The translations under genes were made by a program, and so were the position numbers. This document shows, one piece after another, positions 24,882 to 37,045 of a DNA stretch of 64,000 bases. The notes beneath the pieces were generated by a model that was given only the letters and a program-made list of their open reading frames with translations, was not told the DNA's origin and did not search any database. The number at the start of each line of letters is the position of its first letter. Positions within the stretch are counted from its first letter, which is position 1. Source of the stretch: Conoideocrella luteorostrata (lineage: Eukaryota > Ascomycota > Sordariomycetes > Hypocreales > Clavicipitaceae); the NCBI GenBank assembly GCA_032433595.1, contig JASWJB010000210.1, positions 1-64,000 on the forward strand, in the 5' to 3' direction.

Positions 24882-25269
24882 TGAGATTACCACACAAGGA
24901 CTAGCGACTCATGTGGCTCTGTGTGCAGCCTGTGGACGAAGAGTAGGGATGAGATGCCCCTATAAAGCTGGCAATGAAACTGTATGGTAGCTAGGTTTTT
25001 GCCTGTCTGATACATGCATCAAGTTAGTGAAGGATATTTGCCTCTCCTTTAGCACGACTAGACAGAACTGAAAAGTCTTTGTTCGGAATAGAAGACGTGA
25101 TATTATACATTGAGCCAACGGGCCCGTCTATGTGCAGCTCGGTGGCTGGGGAGATCCTCTCGAACGCCTAAATGGTATCATACATTTCATTAACTTTTGT
25201 ACAGAGCAGAATGGTTGGGTCAGCGGTTTTGTTCTCGGGGGCGAAACGCCCGAGCGTGACGTCCTATTA
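24882..25269. other. Intergenic between convergent genes
   Basis: 388 bases shared by the 3' ends of the RUS-family and heme lyase genes. No coding signal. Confidence 0.55.
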
Positions 25270-26163
25270 TTAAGCCAAACCAGTCCATTTCATAGCCCGC
25301 ATCTTGACGCCCTCCCAAGTGTTCAGCTTCGGTCGCACATCTAGATAGAAGCTCGGCCCAACCTTGCCTTTGGCGTCCGGCCGGCCAGCATAGAAATCTA
25401 TAACGTAGTCGACTCGGGTTCCACATCTGTCAATCACCCAGTCATGACGATCGAACGGAGCAGTATATCCAAGAATTGTATTGATACGAGCAGTCGGCGT
25501 CATGCGGTCGTTCTTGTTCGCAAAAGACTCGAGCTTAGGACCACCACAACTGCCCAAAAATAAAAATAAAAATAATTAGTCTTGCCAACTTCCCGAAGGG
25601 GATGCCTCGGAGTATACGCACTTTGATTTGATCAAATACGGAGCCTCCCACTCCTTGATTTGCTGCCAGGCCCTCTCGTTCACGGCATTATGAATAGGTA
25701 CCACGGTTCTCATATCTGCCACACGCGCGTCATACCCTTTGCGCTTCATGGCATCGAAGAACATCTTTTCTGAGGGGTAGACCCAATTTCCGGAGGCGTC
25801 CACACCGGACTCGATCTCATGATTGGCAGCATTCGCGGATGCGCCGTGATCGACAGGGCAGTCTTCAGAGTTTGTGACAGAACGGGGTATGGTAGAAACC
25901 ACTCTGTTGGTGTTGAGGTTGCTACTTGATGCGTGTGTGTTGGTTTCTGAAGTGGCGGGCGGCGCCGATGACGACCAGGGGAGATATGAAGTGAGGGTTT
26001 GTGACCATGTTTTGGACGGGCCGTGGCGTAAAGACGAGTGGTCTACGGGGCATGCGGTTTGGTTCTTGGAGGCTTCGGCAGCGCGGGCTTGGGAGAGCCA
26101 CGCATCGCGGGTTTTGTGATCGACGGGACAGGCGGATTCGTCTTTTGGGGCCGCGTCGGCCAT
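25270..26163 (-). CDS. CYC3: Cytochrome c heme lyase (holocytochrome c synthase)
   Basis: Mitochondrial intermembrane-space enzyme that attaches heme covalently to apocytochrome c. Exons on minus 26163-25622 and 25549-25270; 273 residues. Three CPVDH heme-regulatory-type motifs are visible at Cys12, Cys38 and Cys102; yeast Cyc3 has fewer, as I recall. The conserved core starts GNWVYPSEKMFFDAMKRKG, then PIHNAVNERAWQQIKEWE, which holds the His and Trp positions of the heme-binding region. After the intron come CGGPKLESF and PFDRHDWVIDRCG, and the C-terminus has VIDFYAG...FYLDVRPKLNTWEG, as in the family. The intron acceptor lies 3' of a T-rich tract (TTTTTATTTTTGGGCAG). Symbol by analogy with yeast; CYC3 versus the c1-specific CYT2 was not tested. 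Confidence 0.93.
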
Positions 26164-26961
26164 GGTGTATCGGATATTACGAATGAAGAATCAATGGGTT
26201 TATCGATTTCTGTGCGAAATACCCACAATCATCCAATTAAGAATGTCGGACGCAGTCGGCGTTGCTGAAAGTTGTGACAAAACTTGTCGATATTGAGACA
26301 TGAGAAGAAAAATGACGCCGTTGTTTTGCCGGCCGGAAGTAATGACTGAAGAATTAGGGGCTACTTTAGTGGTTTACAAGAAGCGGCGGAGCCAGTGGAG
26401 CGCTGAACGAGCAGTCGCACAAGTAGCAGTATCAGCGCTGACTAACAATCGCATGCGAGGCTGATATGACATGCACGTAACTGATTTTCGGATAGAACCC
26501 TCCTTCCCCCCCAGACATGATAGAATAACAGAGGGGAGAGAAGCTGTTTTTATTCAGTCTGTGAACTGAAAAGTGCGAATAGTCGAATGACGTCATTGGA
26601 CACTGTAGCGTCCGACTGGGGAAGTAGAGCGAACTACGAGCTGCACTAAGGAATTGATTGGGAAGAAAAGAAACTGCTTTAATTTTCCTATGCGTTGGTT
26701 GAAGGGCAGCGTGGGATATTGAAACCATCACTGGAGGTAACAGAGCCATTAATGGATAATTTTGCAGCTGACAGACAAGCGCACCTAAATTTAGCGCAGC
26801 CGCACGCATACGTATGCGCTGTCGCGTGACGACCCCAGCTGCCATCCCAGCGACATCCTTATCTCCGAGTTCGCTTGGTCAACCTCTCCCCAAGAGCTGT
26901 TGAAAGCCATGTCTACACAATTGACAACTACAATCGTTTTCTTGGACCTGTATCTATCAAT
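26164..26961. other. Intergenic, divergent promoters of heme lyase and CLN3 genes
   Basis: 798 bases between divergent starts. A 137-codon minus frame (26432-26845) has no recognisable domain. The plus reading frame of the CLN3 gene is open upstream of its ATG at 26962 without an earlier ATG in frame, so the start call is firm. Confidence 0.55.
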
Positions 26962-28426
26962 ATGACAGGTCGCGGGACGCTAGTATCCTCTAGACCGCCG
27001 CCTCTGCCTTTGCCCGGCACGCCTTCTTCGTCCTGGGCAGCTTATCGCGCCAGGTTAGCTGGCTTGCTCCGGCACACTGACACCAAGGTCATCACTGCTT
27101 TCTGGCTGCTCGGTGCGCATTTATTCTTTGCCGACATCGTCCACGCACTCTTGCTATGTGAAACGTAACTAACCGAGTGTATGATATCCCATAGGATTGA
27201 TAAACAATGTTCTCTACGTTATCATTCTCTCCGCTGCCCAAGATTTAGTTGGGCCATCCGTCCCCAAGGGCGTCGTCCTCCTGGCTGATGTCTTGCCGTC
27301 ATTCTTCGCAAAGCTCATCGCGCCATACTTTATACACCATGTACCTTATCGGCTCCGTGTCCTGGTGTTCATCGCCCTGTCTGCCGCGGGCATGCTCATG
27401 GTTGCTCTGACACCACTTTCCAAGTCTGTCGCCGTCCAAATGGTCGGGGTGGTCCTGGCTAGCCTCAGCAGCGGAGGAGGCGAGCTGAGCTTCCTTGGCC
27501 TGTCACACTACTATGGTCATGCCAGTTTGGTGGGATGGGGCTCGGGAACCGGAGCCGCAGGTCTAGTTGGTGCAGGACTGTATGTCATCTTGACGGAGTG
27601 GTGGAAGTTTTCGGTGAAAGACAGCTTACTCTTTTCGGCGTGTTTACCTGCTATCATGTTTGTGAGCTTCTTCGTCATCTTGCCATCGGCTCCATTGCAA
27701 GCGTCGCAGCAGAAGGATTATGAGACCGTCCCTGAGCGTGATCTTGCCGATGAGGATGTGGAGGACCTGCCACAGAGACCAGCTTCGGCGGCGTTGCTTG
27801 CACCAGATCCATCGAGCGTCCATGCTGCCTACTCGAGCCGTCGGGGTACTTCGAACTCACTGAAAAATAATTTGAGACGGGCCAAATCGTTATTCGTCCC
27901 GTATATGGCTCCTCTCGTTATCGTATACGTCGCCGAATACACTATCAACCAAGGTGTTTCGCCGACCCTGCTCTTCCCCGTTGAGTCCTCCCCTTTCGAC
28001 GAATTCCGCGGCTTCTATCCATTTTACGGCTTCTTGTACCAATTGGGAGTATTTATATCAAGGTCTTCAACTCCATTTATTCGCATCCACCGCCTATATA
28101 TCCCGTCTTTTCTACAGATTGGGAACATGGTGCTTCTCATACTGCAAAGTCTGTATTTTTTCCTCCCGTCGGTGTACATTATTTTTGTCATTATCTTCTG
28201 GGAGGGTCTGCTTGGCGGGGCGGTATATGTCAATTGCTTTGCCGAGATCATGGAGAACATACCCGAGGACGAGCGAGAGTTCAGCTTGAGTGCTACGACA
28301 GTGAGTGATAGCACCGGCATCTGCATTGCGGCTTTTGTGAGCATATTGCTGGAGCCGAGACTGTGTGCCTACCAGGTCGCTCATGGGAGGGATTGGTGCC
28401 GGAGAATTGAGGCGCAGCCTGGATAA
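26962..28426 (+). CDS. CLN3/battenin (Btn1) family vacuolar membrane protein
   Basis: Multi-spanning vacuolar/lysosomal membrane protein of the battenin family, linked in yeast (Btn1) to vacuolar pH and basic amino acid balance. Exons 26962-27112 and 27195-28426; 460 residues. The intron splits WLLGLINN, and splicing restores the family start [40 protein letters not shown] and [19 protein letters not shown] are hallmark blocks, with [11 protein letters not shown] following. A cytosolic loop (about 225-285) is acidic and Ser-rich. The second half has [18 protein letters not shown] and [12 protein letters not shown]. About ten hydrophobic helices. The C-terminus ends CRRIEAQPG without the prenylation box of the human protein. 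Confidence 0.94.
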
Positions 28427-28672
28427 AGACATGGATTTTGATTTGCCCTGTGTGAACATGTTTTGGGTAAGCCTAGCGTTATGCTAACTTATAAATGTAT
28501 TGGTATTGTCGGTCAATGTTCTCCGGCATAGTATACCCGGCATTCAATGTGTTTTTCTGTTGTAAGATAATTCTATAAGAGGTTACAAAAAAAACAAAAA
28601 GAGAAGGAGAAAATGTTTTTTTTAGTATACAAATTAGATTGTACGCGTACAATAACATGAGCAAGATGGCCC

Positions 28673-30081
28673 CTATAGTTCCTCCAGCAGGCGACAACTT
28701 GCACTCTCGATTCCTTTCCAATATGGCGCGCTCTCCAGGTCATCCATCAATTGCATCCACATGATGCCTTCAGTACCCGGTCTATCCCGTACTTGTTGCT
28801 CATTCAGCCACCGGCGAACAGCCCGATAATCCAATACCGCTCTTTTCCGTAACCACCAGAAATCATAACGGCACAGAAGGCCCAACCAATACCCTATCAC
28901 CCACATTGCTCTCTCGTCACGTCGCTCCAACTCATCGCGGAACTCCCCATCCAGATCCCCAATCAAATTCACGTACAGGAAGAAGTGTCCCGGAATCGGC
29001 TCAAGACCGTTGATTTCCTTCAAGATTCTGATCGGATCAAACATACGATGACCCGGTTTGGCATCCCTCGGCAACTCAAACAAGTCCAGCCAGTGAGATG
29101 GTACACTATGCAGATTTAAATATTCCTCTAACCCCCGAAACGGCCCGGACCTATTACCACCGGCATCATACATCCACCACAGAATTGTATTCTCGCGAAA
29201 CATCTCTGTGGCACAGATGAGCGGCTTGATCCCCAGCGAGAGCGACAGCCAGCCCAGCCGTTCTGGATGATCGGTATACACCCATGACTGGAAGACGTCA
29301 CGATCATCTTCTACCACTGAGAAGTTCAGCAGGTTGATGAACATGGCTGTTAGGAGGAGCGCATCGGCGGTTTGCTGATCGAGTGGTCCTTGTAGCGCTC
29401 CCTGGAAATTCTTTAGAGCGAGAGCCTGCTGGAAATGCTCGGCGATCCGGTGTGAGGACTTGGTCACGGATTGAGAGCGAAGGTGGGAGGCCGAGACAGC
29501 CAACATGGCGTCTAGAAGGAAAGGGCGGCACATGCTGAGTGACAAAATGGGATCGAGATCTGCTCTTTCGAGGAGCTGTAGGTCTGGGAAGAAGTGCTGG
29601 AAGTGGTGCATTAGAAGCATACGGGGTGTTCCGTGGGGAGTGAGCTGTTCTTCAGGGTCTAAGCCGCAGAGGGTTGGTGAGTTTCCGAGACACACCGTGG
29701 GCTTCAGTTTGCACCCGAGAATAATAGATGCCTTCTCCTGCGCTGATTTGTCGAGTGTTGAGCTGCCCTCGTTTGAAGGATAGGTGCACCAAGAGCCGCT
29801 TCGGCAGCAGCGGGAGCATGAGGGCCGGGCCTCATCACACTTCAGTGATTTTTGTCAGTGCTGTCTGTGTGCTGATTGCATATACTTCATGTGGTGGTTC
29901 GACCAACCTTGACCCGTTTCACCTTACAGCCAACACACCCCGTCCGAGATTTCTGATGCGTTCTCCGCCGTTCGTACTTCCTCGCGCACCCTCCCTGGAG
30001 CTGTGGCCGGAAAGACAGGACCCGAAAATCCGGTTCGGCTGGTGTGCGAGATGCTGTTGCTGTTGCTGCTTTGCTTGCCAT
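28673..30081 (-). CDS. Zn2Cys6 transcription factor
   Basis: Nuclear fungal binuclear-cluster regulator; target genes unknown. Exons on minus 30081-29908 and 29839-28673; 446 residues. The zinc cluster begins TGCVGCKVKRVK in exon 1 and continues CDEARPSCSRC...GSWC in exon 2, giving the C-x2-C-x6-C-x5-C-x2-C-x6-C spacing only after splicing. It is preceded by a basic ERRRTHQKSR stretch. The middle region (LMHHFQHFFPDL..., LLDAMLAVSASHL) is like the Upc2/DUF3468 group. It is divergently transcribed from the carboxylesterase gene with a 770-base shared upstream region, so local control of that gene is conceivable but unproven. A 246-base gap to the convergent CLN3 gene holds only 3' flanks. Confidence 0.9.
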
Positions 30082-30851
30082 CTTGTTTCATTGAATGACG
30101 CACGTAATGTCCTGTCCGCCTGGATTGCGTGGTCGTGGAAGATGCACGGCAGGCAGGTAGGTGTGGCCAGAAGAGGAAAACGAGGACATATAACGAACCC
30201 AATTGCTGATCCGGACATCCAAAGGACAGGGCTGAGATGACGGTGTTCCATTATTGTATTCGGGAGGATTACGAGGAGTGGCGTACAGCTCGTTTTCCCT
30301 TTTGGGCGATAGCGCGAGCGTTGTGCAATCGGATCGGTGGTTAGTTATGCAATACGATATACGGAGTACGGAGTATACGCGCAGGCAACCGGCTGGCTGG
30401 TAGCTACCGGATAGGGCCGCCGCAGAAACAACCAGAATTATTGCCACGACAAATTAACTCGACTTACTAACTACTTAGAGCGATGACGAGTAAACCAAGT
30501 CCCGAGACCAACATGCCGAATGTAAATGCTGGCGGTGCCCAACATAGCCCTGCTTTGCTCGGACAACTTCCGACCCGCGAATCATCTTACATGGTTTTGC
30601 GTCGCTGCCACAATGCAGTGGGTTCTTCTGAGCTAGTAAGCCGTTTCTGGATGCCTGTTGGTATAGTTTTCATGATGATGGGTGTTAACGGATGACGCTG
30701 CTTGCTGCTGGAGCTCGTTTTCCTAAAATGTACGTAGAGGCAGGCCAAGCGTGAGCAATACGATATAAAAGGCCTGTTTCGCGGCCATATCATAGCATCG
30801 GCTAGAATGGCCCTGTAGACTCTCGACTCTCGAAATAATCAAATATTTGAA
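30082..30851. other. Intergenic, divergent promoters
   Basis: 770 bases between the Zn2Cys6 factor and the carboxylesterase. It holds two overlapping copies of TACGGAGT in tandem (30360-30374). No coding signal; a TATAAAA-like sequence (ATATAAAAGG) lies about 80 bases before the esterase ATG. Confidence 0.55.
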
Positions 30852-32673
30852 ATGTTGGGCAAAATCTCTCTCCCACTGCTGTCTGCTCTGCTGGCTACCA
30901 CCGCAGCCAGCCCAACCCGATGTCCAGACCCCAACGTCGTCGACCTCGGGTACGCAAAACACATACCGACATACATCAACAAAACCCTCTCAGGGCACAA
31001 AGTAGCCATCTACAAGAACATACGCTTCGCTAATCCCCCCATTGGAGACCTGCGCTTTCGTGCTCCGGACACTCGTCTCCCCAAAGTTACCGGCGTCCAG
31101 GATGGCAAGGTTCCCTGGCGCAGCACGGCCTGTCTGTCCTCCGCGCCAGGATACGTTCCTTTCCCCGAGATCAACGGCACTACTTGGGGCGTCGAGGATT
31201 GTCTATTCCTGGACGTTTACGTGCCTGATGGCGTGAAGCCCGGCGACAATGTGCCCGTTCTGCACAATTTCTTTGGCAGTGCGTATGCGTTCGGCGATAA
31301 GGATACGTTCTTCTCGCCCATCGGGCTACTCGATAAGATGTTTGAGGATCATGCTGGGAAATTCATCTTGGTTTCAAATAATTATAGGTGCGTTGTTTTT
31401 TTGTTTTAGTTCTTTTTTAACATCTGACTGGGCGGGCAGAGATGATGCCAAAGAAAGCCCCCCGTGCTAATCGAGTTGTGAGTTAGACTCGGCGTGGCTG
31501 GCTGGACGTACGCGGCGGGAGAGGACATGGATGGAAACGTCGGCATGCTTGATTGTCTGGCTGCCGCGGAGTGGACAACTAAGCACATCAGGAAGTTTGG
31601 TGGTGATGGTAAACGTATCACTGCCATCGGGCAGAGCGCCGGTGCCGGTATGCTCTACTATATGATGGCCTTGAATGGCGGCAAGGGCGAACTTCCATTT
31701 CAGCAGGTACGGATAAATCGTTGAAATTTTAGTTGACATGACCAAGTGAAATGATGCTAACGAAATAATAAAAAAAATAAAAGGCGTTCTTGTCCTCTCC
31801 AGCGGCACCGCCGAAGCGCAACGTCACAAAGCGACAGAAGAAACTGTTCGACTTGGTGCTCAAAACCGCAAACTGCACAACGTTGGAGTGCTTGCGATCG
31901 GTCCCAGAAAGGACCATAATACAGGTAAATGACCAATTGATCAATCAATCACCGTCATTTAGCGGTGGTGGCCAGGTCGGCGCGCTGCATGGGTTTGGCC
32001 CTGCCCCTGACGGGAAACGCATCCCAGATCTACCACTTGCGTTGTTCAGGAAGGGTCAGTTCCACAAGGACATCAAGGGCCTGATCTTGGGCAGCATGGC
32101 GTTTGAAGGGTTGGGAACGTCACACGATACAGGTTTGCCCGAGTACTTCCCCATTCTTGTCAGACAGCAGCTTCAAACGGCGAGCAATGCCACGGTGAAA
32201 ACGCTTCAGGACGAGTATTACGATGCCACGCAAGTTCCCAAGATGGCGTGGGACTGGACAACAGACGTGGTGTTTGCCTGCAGCGCGAATAATCTTGCGG
32301 AGTCGCTGCCGAGCGTGTCGAAGAGGTATATTGTTTCGACGCCGCCGGCGGTGCATGGGCAGGATTTACAGTGTAAGTCATGTTGCTGTCGAACTTGGTC
32401 TGAGGTAGGGCTGTGACGCTGACTTTTGTCTGGGTAGACATATTCGGCAGCAGGAACAAAGTTCCTGCGAACGAAACACGGCTGGTGGATGGGTTCCAGA
32501 GAAGACTAATTGATTTTGTTCACGGTCAAAAGCTGGACTGGCCGAGTTGGGGCGCCTCGAAGCATTTGTACAGCGTCACGGATGACTTCGGGGCCACACG
32601 TTTGCCCGAAAAGATGCGGCAGCGGTGTGATGCACTAAATAAGCTGATTCTCGACCCAGAAAATGGTGCGTGA
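30852..32673 (+). CDS. Secreted type B carboxylesterase/lipase
   Basis: Alpha/beta-hydrolase of the cholinesterase/type B family, cleaving carboxylic esters outside the cell. Exons 30852-31387, 31487-31706, 31784-32372, 32438-32673; 526 residues with all phases consistent. The signal peptide is about 1-19 (LPLLSALLATTAAS). NIRFANPPIGDLRFRAP and VEDCLFLDVYVP are family blocks. Nucleophile Ser229 is in GQSAGAG (usually GESAGA), the likely acid Glu360 in SMAFEGLG, and His443 in VHGQDLQY. The usual oxyanion-hole sequence HGG or YGG reads FFGSAY here, a mild departure. The gene ends DPENGA, which I recall as a common end for fungal members, so I did not extend it through a possible GTGCGTGAG donor at 32666. 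It is divergent from a Zn2Cys6 gene. Confidence 0.9.
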
Positions 32674-34685
32674 GCATTGGGGGTCAACTATTTTCGGGCA
32701 AACAAAGAACTCAGGAAAAGCAAAGACGGGTTTTCTTGGTTTGCCAGGGTGCACATATCAAAGAACACCATGCGTAGCTTCAACGCCGTCTTCGTCGGGA
32801 GGCGAACGGCATGCCGAGTGCATTAATATATCAAACTGTCACATCATCGTCTGCATTCTTCCAAAGTGAGCAGGTCTCACGGTTCTTACGCGACTGGACG
32901 AGAAAATATGAATTTGTTGGTTGTGGACTCGAGCAAATACTATACGCAGCCGTAAAGCGACAAGACGCTGAACCCAACAGCACCTGTTGTTGGTCGACTA
33001 GGGTCACAGGCAAGTTATAAATGAATGTACTCCGTAGAACCGGCGCCGTTGGTAGCCTGCCTGGAGAGACTGGTGATTGGTGAGAATGGCCACGTAAGTG
33101 TTGACAGAGGCAAGCGAGGCAGCGTTAGGCGATGAGCTAACAAGGTTCTTGGTCTTGGCATCAAGAACAGCAGCGCCGACACCACAGCCAGCTACCATCT
33201 CTCCACTCCGGACGAATTGTACACGCATTACGGAGTAGTTACCCCGTAGTGAGAATGTGTACTCCGTATGGTTATGCTGGGATGGGAGATTATTATTAGC
33301 CAGTCGAGTTGATCCCAAAATTAAGCCAAGGCTTCGCTAGCCCGGCCCTCTTGTCAGCATTTACGTCGGTGGCCAGAGATGACACGAGAAGGGCATCGAA
33401 GGCAACTTGTGGCCGTGGATTGGAATGGATGCCAGGACCCTCCAGTCTCGGGAATAGTGCGAATAGCGGCTCCCCTTGTGCCCGTAGCCCGCCCCCTACT
33501 CCGCACGTTACGGGGAATTCTCCCTCTGGCACTCCCGACCGTCCTTGCTCGCCCTTTCGCCTTGTTCGTCGAGAGGTTTGCGGTTGACGGCGCTACTGCA
33601 TTATCACATCCCTGCCAAGACACGCGTCCCCGTCGCTGTGGTAAGGAGTACGCAGACGGGTCTCGTGATAACTTTGATGCACGCTCTGGCAATGGCTGAT
33701 TGCTCCGTGGTGCGTCCGGCTTCATCAGTGAGCAAGCTGGCTGGGTAGCAAGCTCTCTTGAAGACGACTTGTGCACACCATGGATTATGCCGGCTTGCCC
33801 AAGGAGAGAGACGACGGGTCTTGACCTATTTTCGGGCCCGTCGCCTCGGGTGCTCGTTATTGTATAGTGCCCGCTAACCTCGTGGTGTTGCTTGGCTTGC
33901 ATGGCTTGCATAGCTTGGTTCCTTGATTCTCTTGGCAAACCTCGTCGTTGTCCGCCTTGCCGCTTTGTACCATTTCCGACGTCACTGTGCGCCGTCGCTT
34001 GCTTTATTTACTGTAGCTGAGTCGCGCTGCAGTGTTTACTTAAAGTTGTTACAGAGTACGGAGCAGCATTTGATCTGTGGCCCGAATCCGGATCTGGACT
34101 GGTCAAACTGGACTAAACTGGATTGTAACTGATGAACTACCTCGCCGTACTGGATTGTGCTGGTGCAGACGGGTGTCTTGTCTTGTCCTGTCCTGTCTTG
34201 TCGTCTCGTTTGATCTCGTCCCAGGAGTCCTGGCTTCCTTCCCCTGCGGACCGAACATCAAAACTAGACCGGGACACTGTCTCCAGCGGCGCCCTTCTCG
34301 TCTCGCCGCCCCCTTCGTCGGCTTCCCTTCGTCGGCTTCCCTTCTCTCCAGCTTGACCTCATTCTGTTGCATGTCTTTTCTTTCTTCACATCCCATAAAC
34401 AGGACAAATCCGTTCTGGGGACTGCCTTCTTACTTTTTGTATTCATTCTATGCCGTTTCCGACACCCTCATTGTATAGGTTTCTATAGTCGGCTGGTCGC
34501 CCGACACCGACGCCGACATCCCCACACGCCACGCAAGCACACGACTCCTTGGAGATTCTCCTTCGGCTTTCCCCACGATCACGGCCCAAACGTCACGAGC
34601 CAAAACAGGAGCTTCTGCGCTCCAGCAACCGGGCTCTGCGCTGCGGTGGGATTAGTCTACACGACCCGGCGTCGCCTCGCCCAAC
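32674..34685. other. Intergenic, about 2 kb, no gene called
   Basis: Several overlapping frames of 60-190 codons on both strands between 33300 and 34500 (GC-richer than the flanks), none with a domain or consistent coding bias. Three ACTCCGTA motifs (33029, 33229, 33261) and a pentanucleotide repeat (34174-34203) lie here. The right part is C/T-rich and may be a long promoter or 5' UTR of the GT34 gene. Confidence 0.45.
34174..34203 (+). repeat. TGTCY pentanucleotide microsatellite
   Basis: Six tandem units TGTCT, TGTCT, TGTCC, TGTCC, TGTCT, TGTCG within a pyrimidine-rich upstream region of the GT34 gene. Confidence 0.75.
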
Positions 34686-36044
34686 ATGCTGGGCAATTCA
34701 ATGCGATCGACAAAGGGGATCATCATCCTTGTGGGATTGATCTTCTTCGTCACGGCATTCGTCGGCCTGGTCTTCAATCATCTCGATTCCTGGGATACAG
34801 CCAGGTAAATTTGCGCATTGCCTTCTCTTCTTTCGTGCGGCTCCAATGCAACTAACATTGTCGGCACGTTTGCTGCAGCAGACCGAAATCACAATCCCCC
34901 AAGTATTCTGACCCAAAAAAGGTCGACGACGTTGGCACTTTGCAGCCCCCGCCTATATCGCAAGTCGGCTCTGGCAAAACCCCGAAAAAGGATGACCGCC
35001 TCCGAAACTTTTACCTGAAGGAGTTATACAAGCCGTCAATTAAGCCCGATCAGACCTCTTTCAGGCCGCGCGATGCTTTCGAGTGGCTACTACCCGAGAA
35101 AGCTTTCTGGCAGCAGCCCATGGGCGAGAATTTGTGTATCATCGACCTGGACGATCGTACCTTCAATCAGTCGGGAGCAATCTTCGGGCCTGATGTCATG
35201 TCCTGGGATAGTCCCTCCGGTGTGCATGGCTTGTCGCTCGGTATATTGAATCACTACGTATATGGTATGCACACTAGGTGTCGCATTAGATGCGGACTCA
35301 AAGTAATGATCGGTTGGCTAACGTTCCACCACAGCGCGTATTCATGGATACAAATACTACTACGTCAATACTGTCGACCCTGGTGACCGCCGTGCGTCGT
35401 GGAAAAAACCGGCCGTCATTGCGAAAATACTCAAGGAGCATGATGTGTGCATCTACCTTGATTCCGACGCCATCTTCCACAACCTCGACCTACCATTCGA
35501 ATGGCTGATGAATTACTGGAAGCTTTATCCCGACAACAACTCTATGGCTCTTGCCATAGACCCCGAAGCCGACTTCAACAAGGACAAATTTGGCAAGCTG
35601 TACCTCAACACCGGATTTATTATCTCACAAAACAACCCGACAACGTACAAAATCATGGATTCTTGGAGCAAGTGCCCTGACGACCACGGCCCCTATCCAG
35701 GCTGCGAGAAGTTCCGTTTGAACCTGCCAGGCCAGCCAACTGACCAGGGTGGCTTTGGCACATTTGTGCGGTACAAGTACCCTCAGCATATTCGAGAGTT
35801 GCCGTGTACAGAGGCCAACGGATTTCCGCAGACCGAATCAGGCTGTCATGGTACTTTCATTCGTCACCTGTGGACCGGCAAAGACGACCAAATCAAGCTC
35901 GACGTTGGTCAGCAACTTCCCGGTCCTTATCTGAAGCTTTTTCACGACCAATACCTGATAGACAAGCCCACCTTCTACATTGAAGAAGCGGATCTCCTTG
36001 CCAAAGGGCCTATAAAAGCTTTGAAGGGCAAGACTGCCCCATAA
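34686..36044 (+). CDS. GT34 family galactosyl/mannosyltransferase (Gma12/Mnn10 type)
   Basis: Type II Golgi membrane glycosyltransferase of the Gma12/Mnn10 family, adding alpha-linked galactose or mannose to glycoproteins. Exons 34686-34804, 34879-35264, 35335-36044; 404 residues. The short cytosolic tail is followed by a signal anchor (about 11-31, GIIILVGLIFFVTAFVGLVF), then a Pro/Lys-rich stem. The catalytic domain begins near residue 115; the metal-binding DxD is Asp211-Ser-Asp213 in CIYLDSDAIFHN, with NYW, LNTGFIISQN and the TDQGGF block downstream. The first acceptor is CAGCAG, so two in-frame splice products differing by one Ser are possible (34879 or 34882). An inner ATG at 34701 is an alternative start. 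Donor sugar and linkage are not determined by sequence. Confidence 0.9.
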
Positions 36045-37045
36045 CAAACCGCACGTCGATGCCGAATAACCAGTGGCGTGGTCAACATAGTTGCATATCA
36101 GCCACTATATTATGTTGTATGAGACCAACCGACTAATTTTTCCTTGTCCTCTCCTTCTCGGTACATATTTATACCAAAGAATGCGTTTTTATTAATAAAA
36201 GCATTCGTCATCTGAAGCTTTGTTAGCTTTGTGGTTCGGCATCTCATGCATAGTAATGGCGGCAGGTCGCCGCACGATCAGCTTAGGCGGCAACGAGGCA
36301 AAAGCTCTAGATTTAGAGTAAAAGGTGTTCGTCATTCCGGGTCGCAGCATTTGCTGCATTAAACTTTGATGTACATTAAACCAACCATAATTGATATCCA
36401 ACACGAGTGATCTATAGGCTCGTGGTTGCATGGGTATTGTACAACACAAATATCAAGCGATGCTTTCTATGTCTAGATAACTTTGTCCAAGAACGATTAC
36501 GACTGTCAGCAGTACATGACTTGACCCATATAACTAATAGGGAAGCTGCGGTTGTTGCCTAACACAAGTTGCAACTCCGACAGTTACAAAGTCATCTCAT
36601 TTTCTCGTACTCAATTTTTTTTTTTTAGTTTATCGTCACTCGTGGACTCGTCTCAATACGTAAGTTTGCAGTATTTCGAGGCAGGCTATACCCTACCGGA
36701 GAACATTGGCCAACGGTTGGATATTCACAGTAATGAATTCGCGTCGTGTGGCGCCGTGCAAGTCAGGCCGTGCCGTCAACAGAGGGTCGGTTCAGGGCCG
36801 CAGAAACAACAACACTTGTCGCATACTCATTACTTGAAGAAAAACCATTGCTGGCGGTCGTTTATGACGATAAGACTCGCAGCTGTAACTAACAGTGTTG
36901 GGCCTTTGATCTCTTTGTTCCATGTTCGTTACAGATTATGCTTGCCAACCAGGTTTATGTTTATAGTAGATGCGTTACGTGTAAGCTGGTCAGGTCGAGA
37001 CTCGGCATATTATTGTTGACGACCGTCGTGATTGATTCGATCTAT
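36045..37045. other. Intergenic between convergent genes, no gene seen
   Basis: About 1 kb, AT-leaning, with a T12 tract near 36608. A 155-codon plus frame (36552-37019) has no recognisable domain. A short stretch near 36683-36710 resembles one near 28512-28540 in inverted orientation (see findings). Confidence 0.5.

Noticed and set aside
32666..32760. Possible extra intron and exon at the end of the carboxylesterase (GTGCGTGAG)
   Set aside because: The in-frame stop gives the DPENGA ending usual in this family as I recall it, and no convincing further exon follows.
33354..33938. 194-codon minus frame and overlapping plus frames upstream of the GT34 gene
   Set aside because: Low-complexity, Arg/Ser-rich translations on both strands in GC-rich DNA; typical chance frames.
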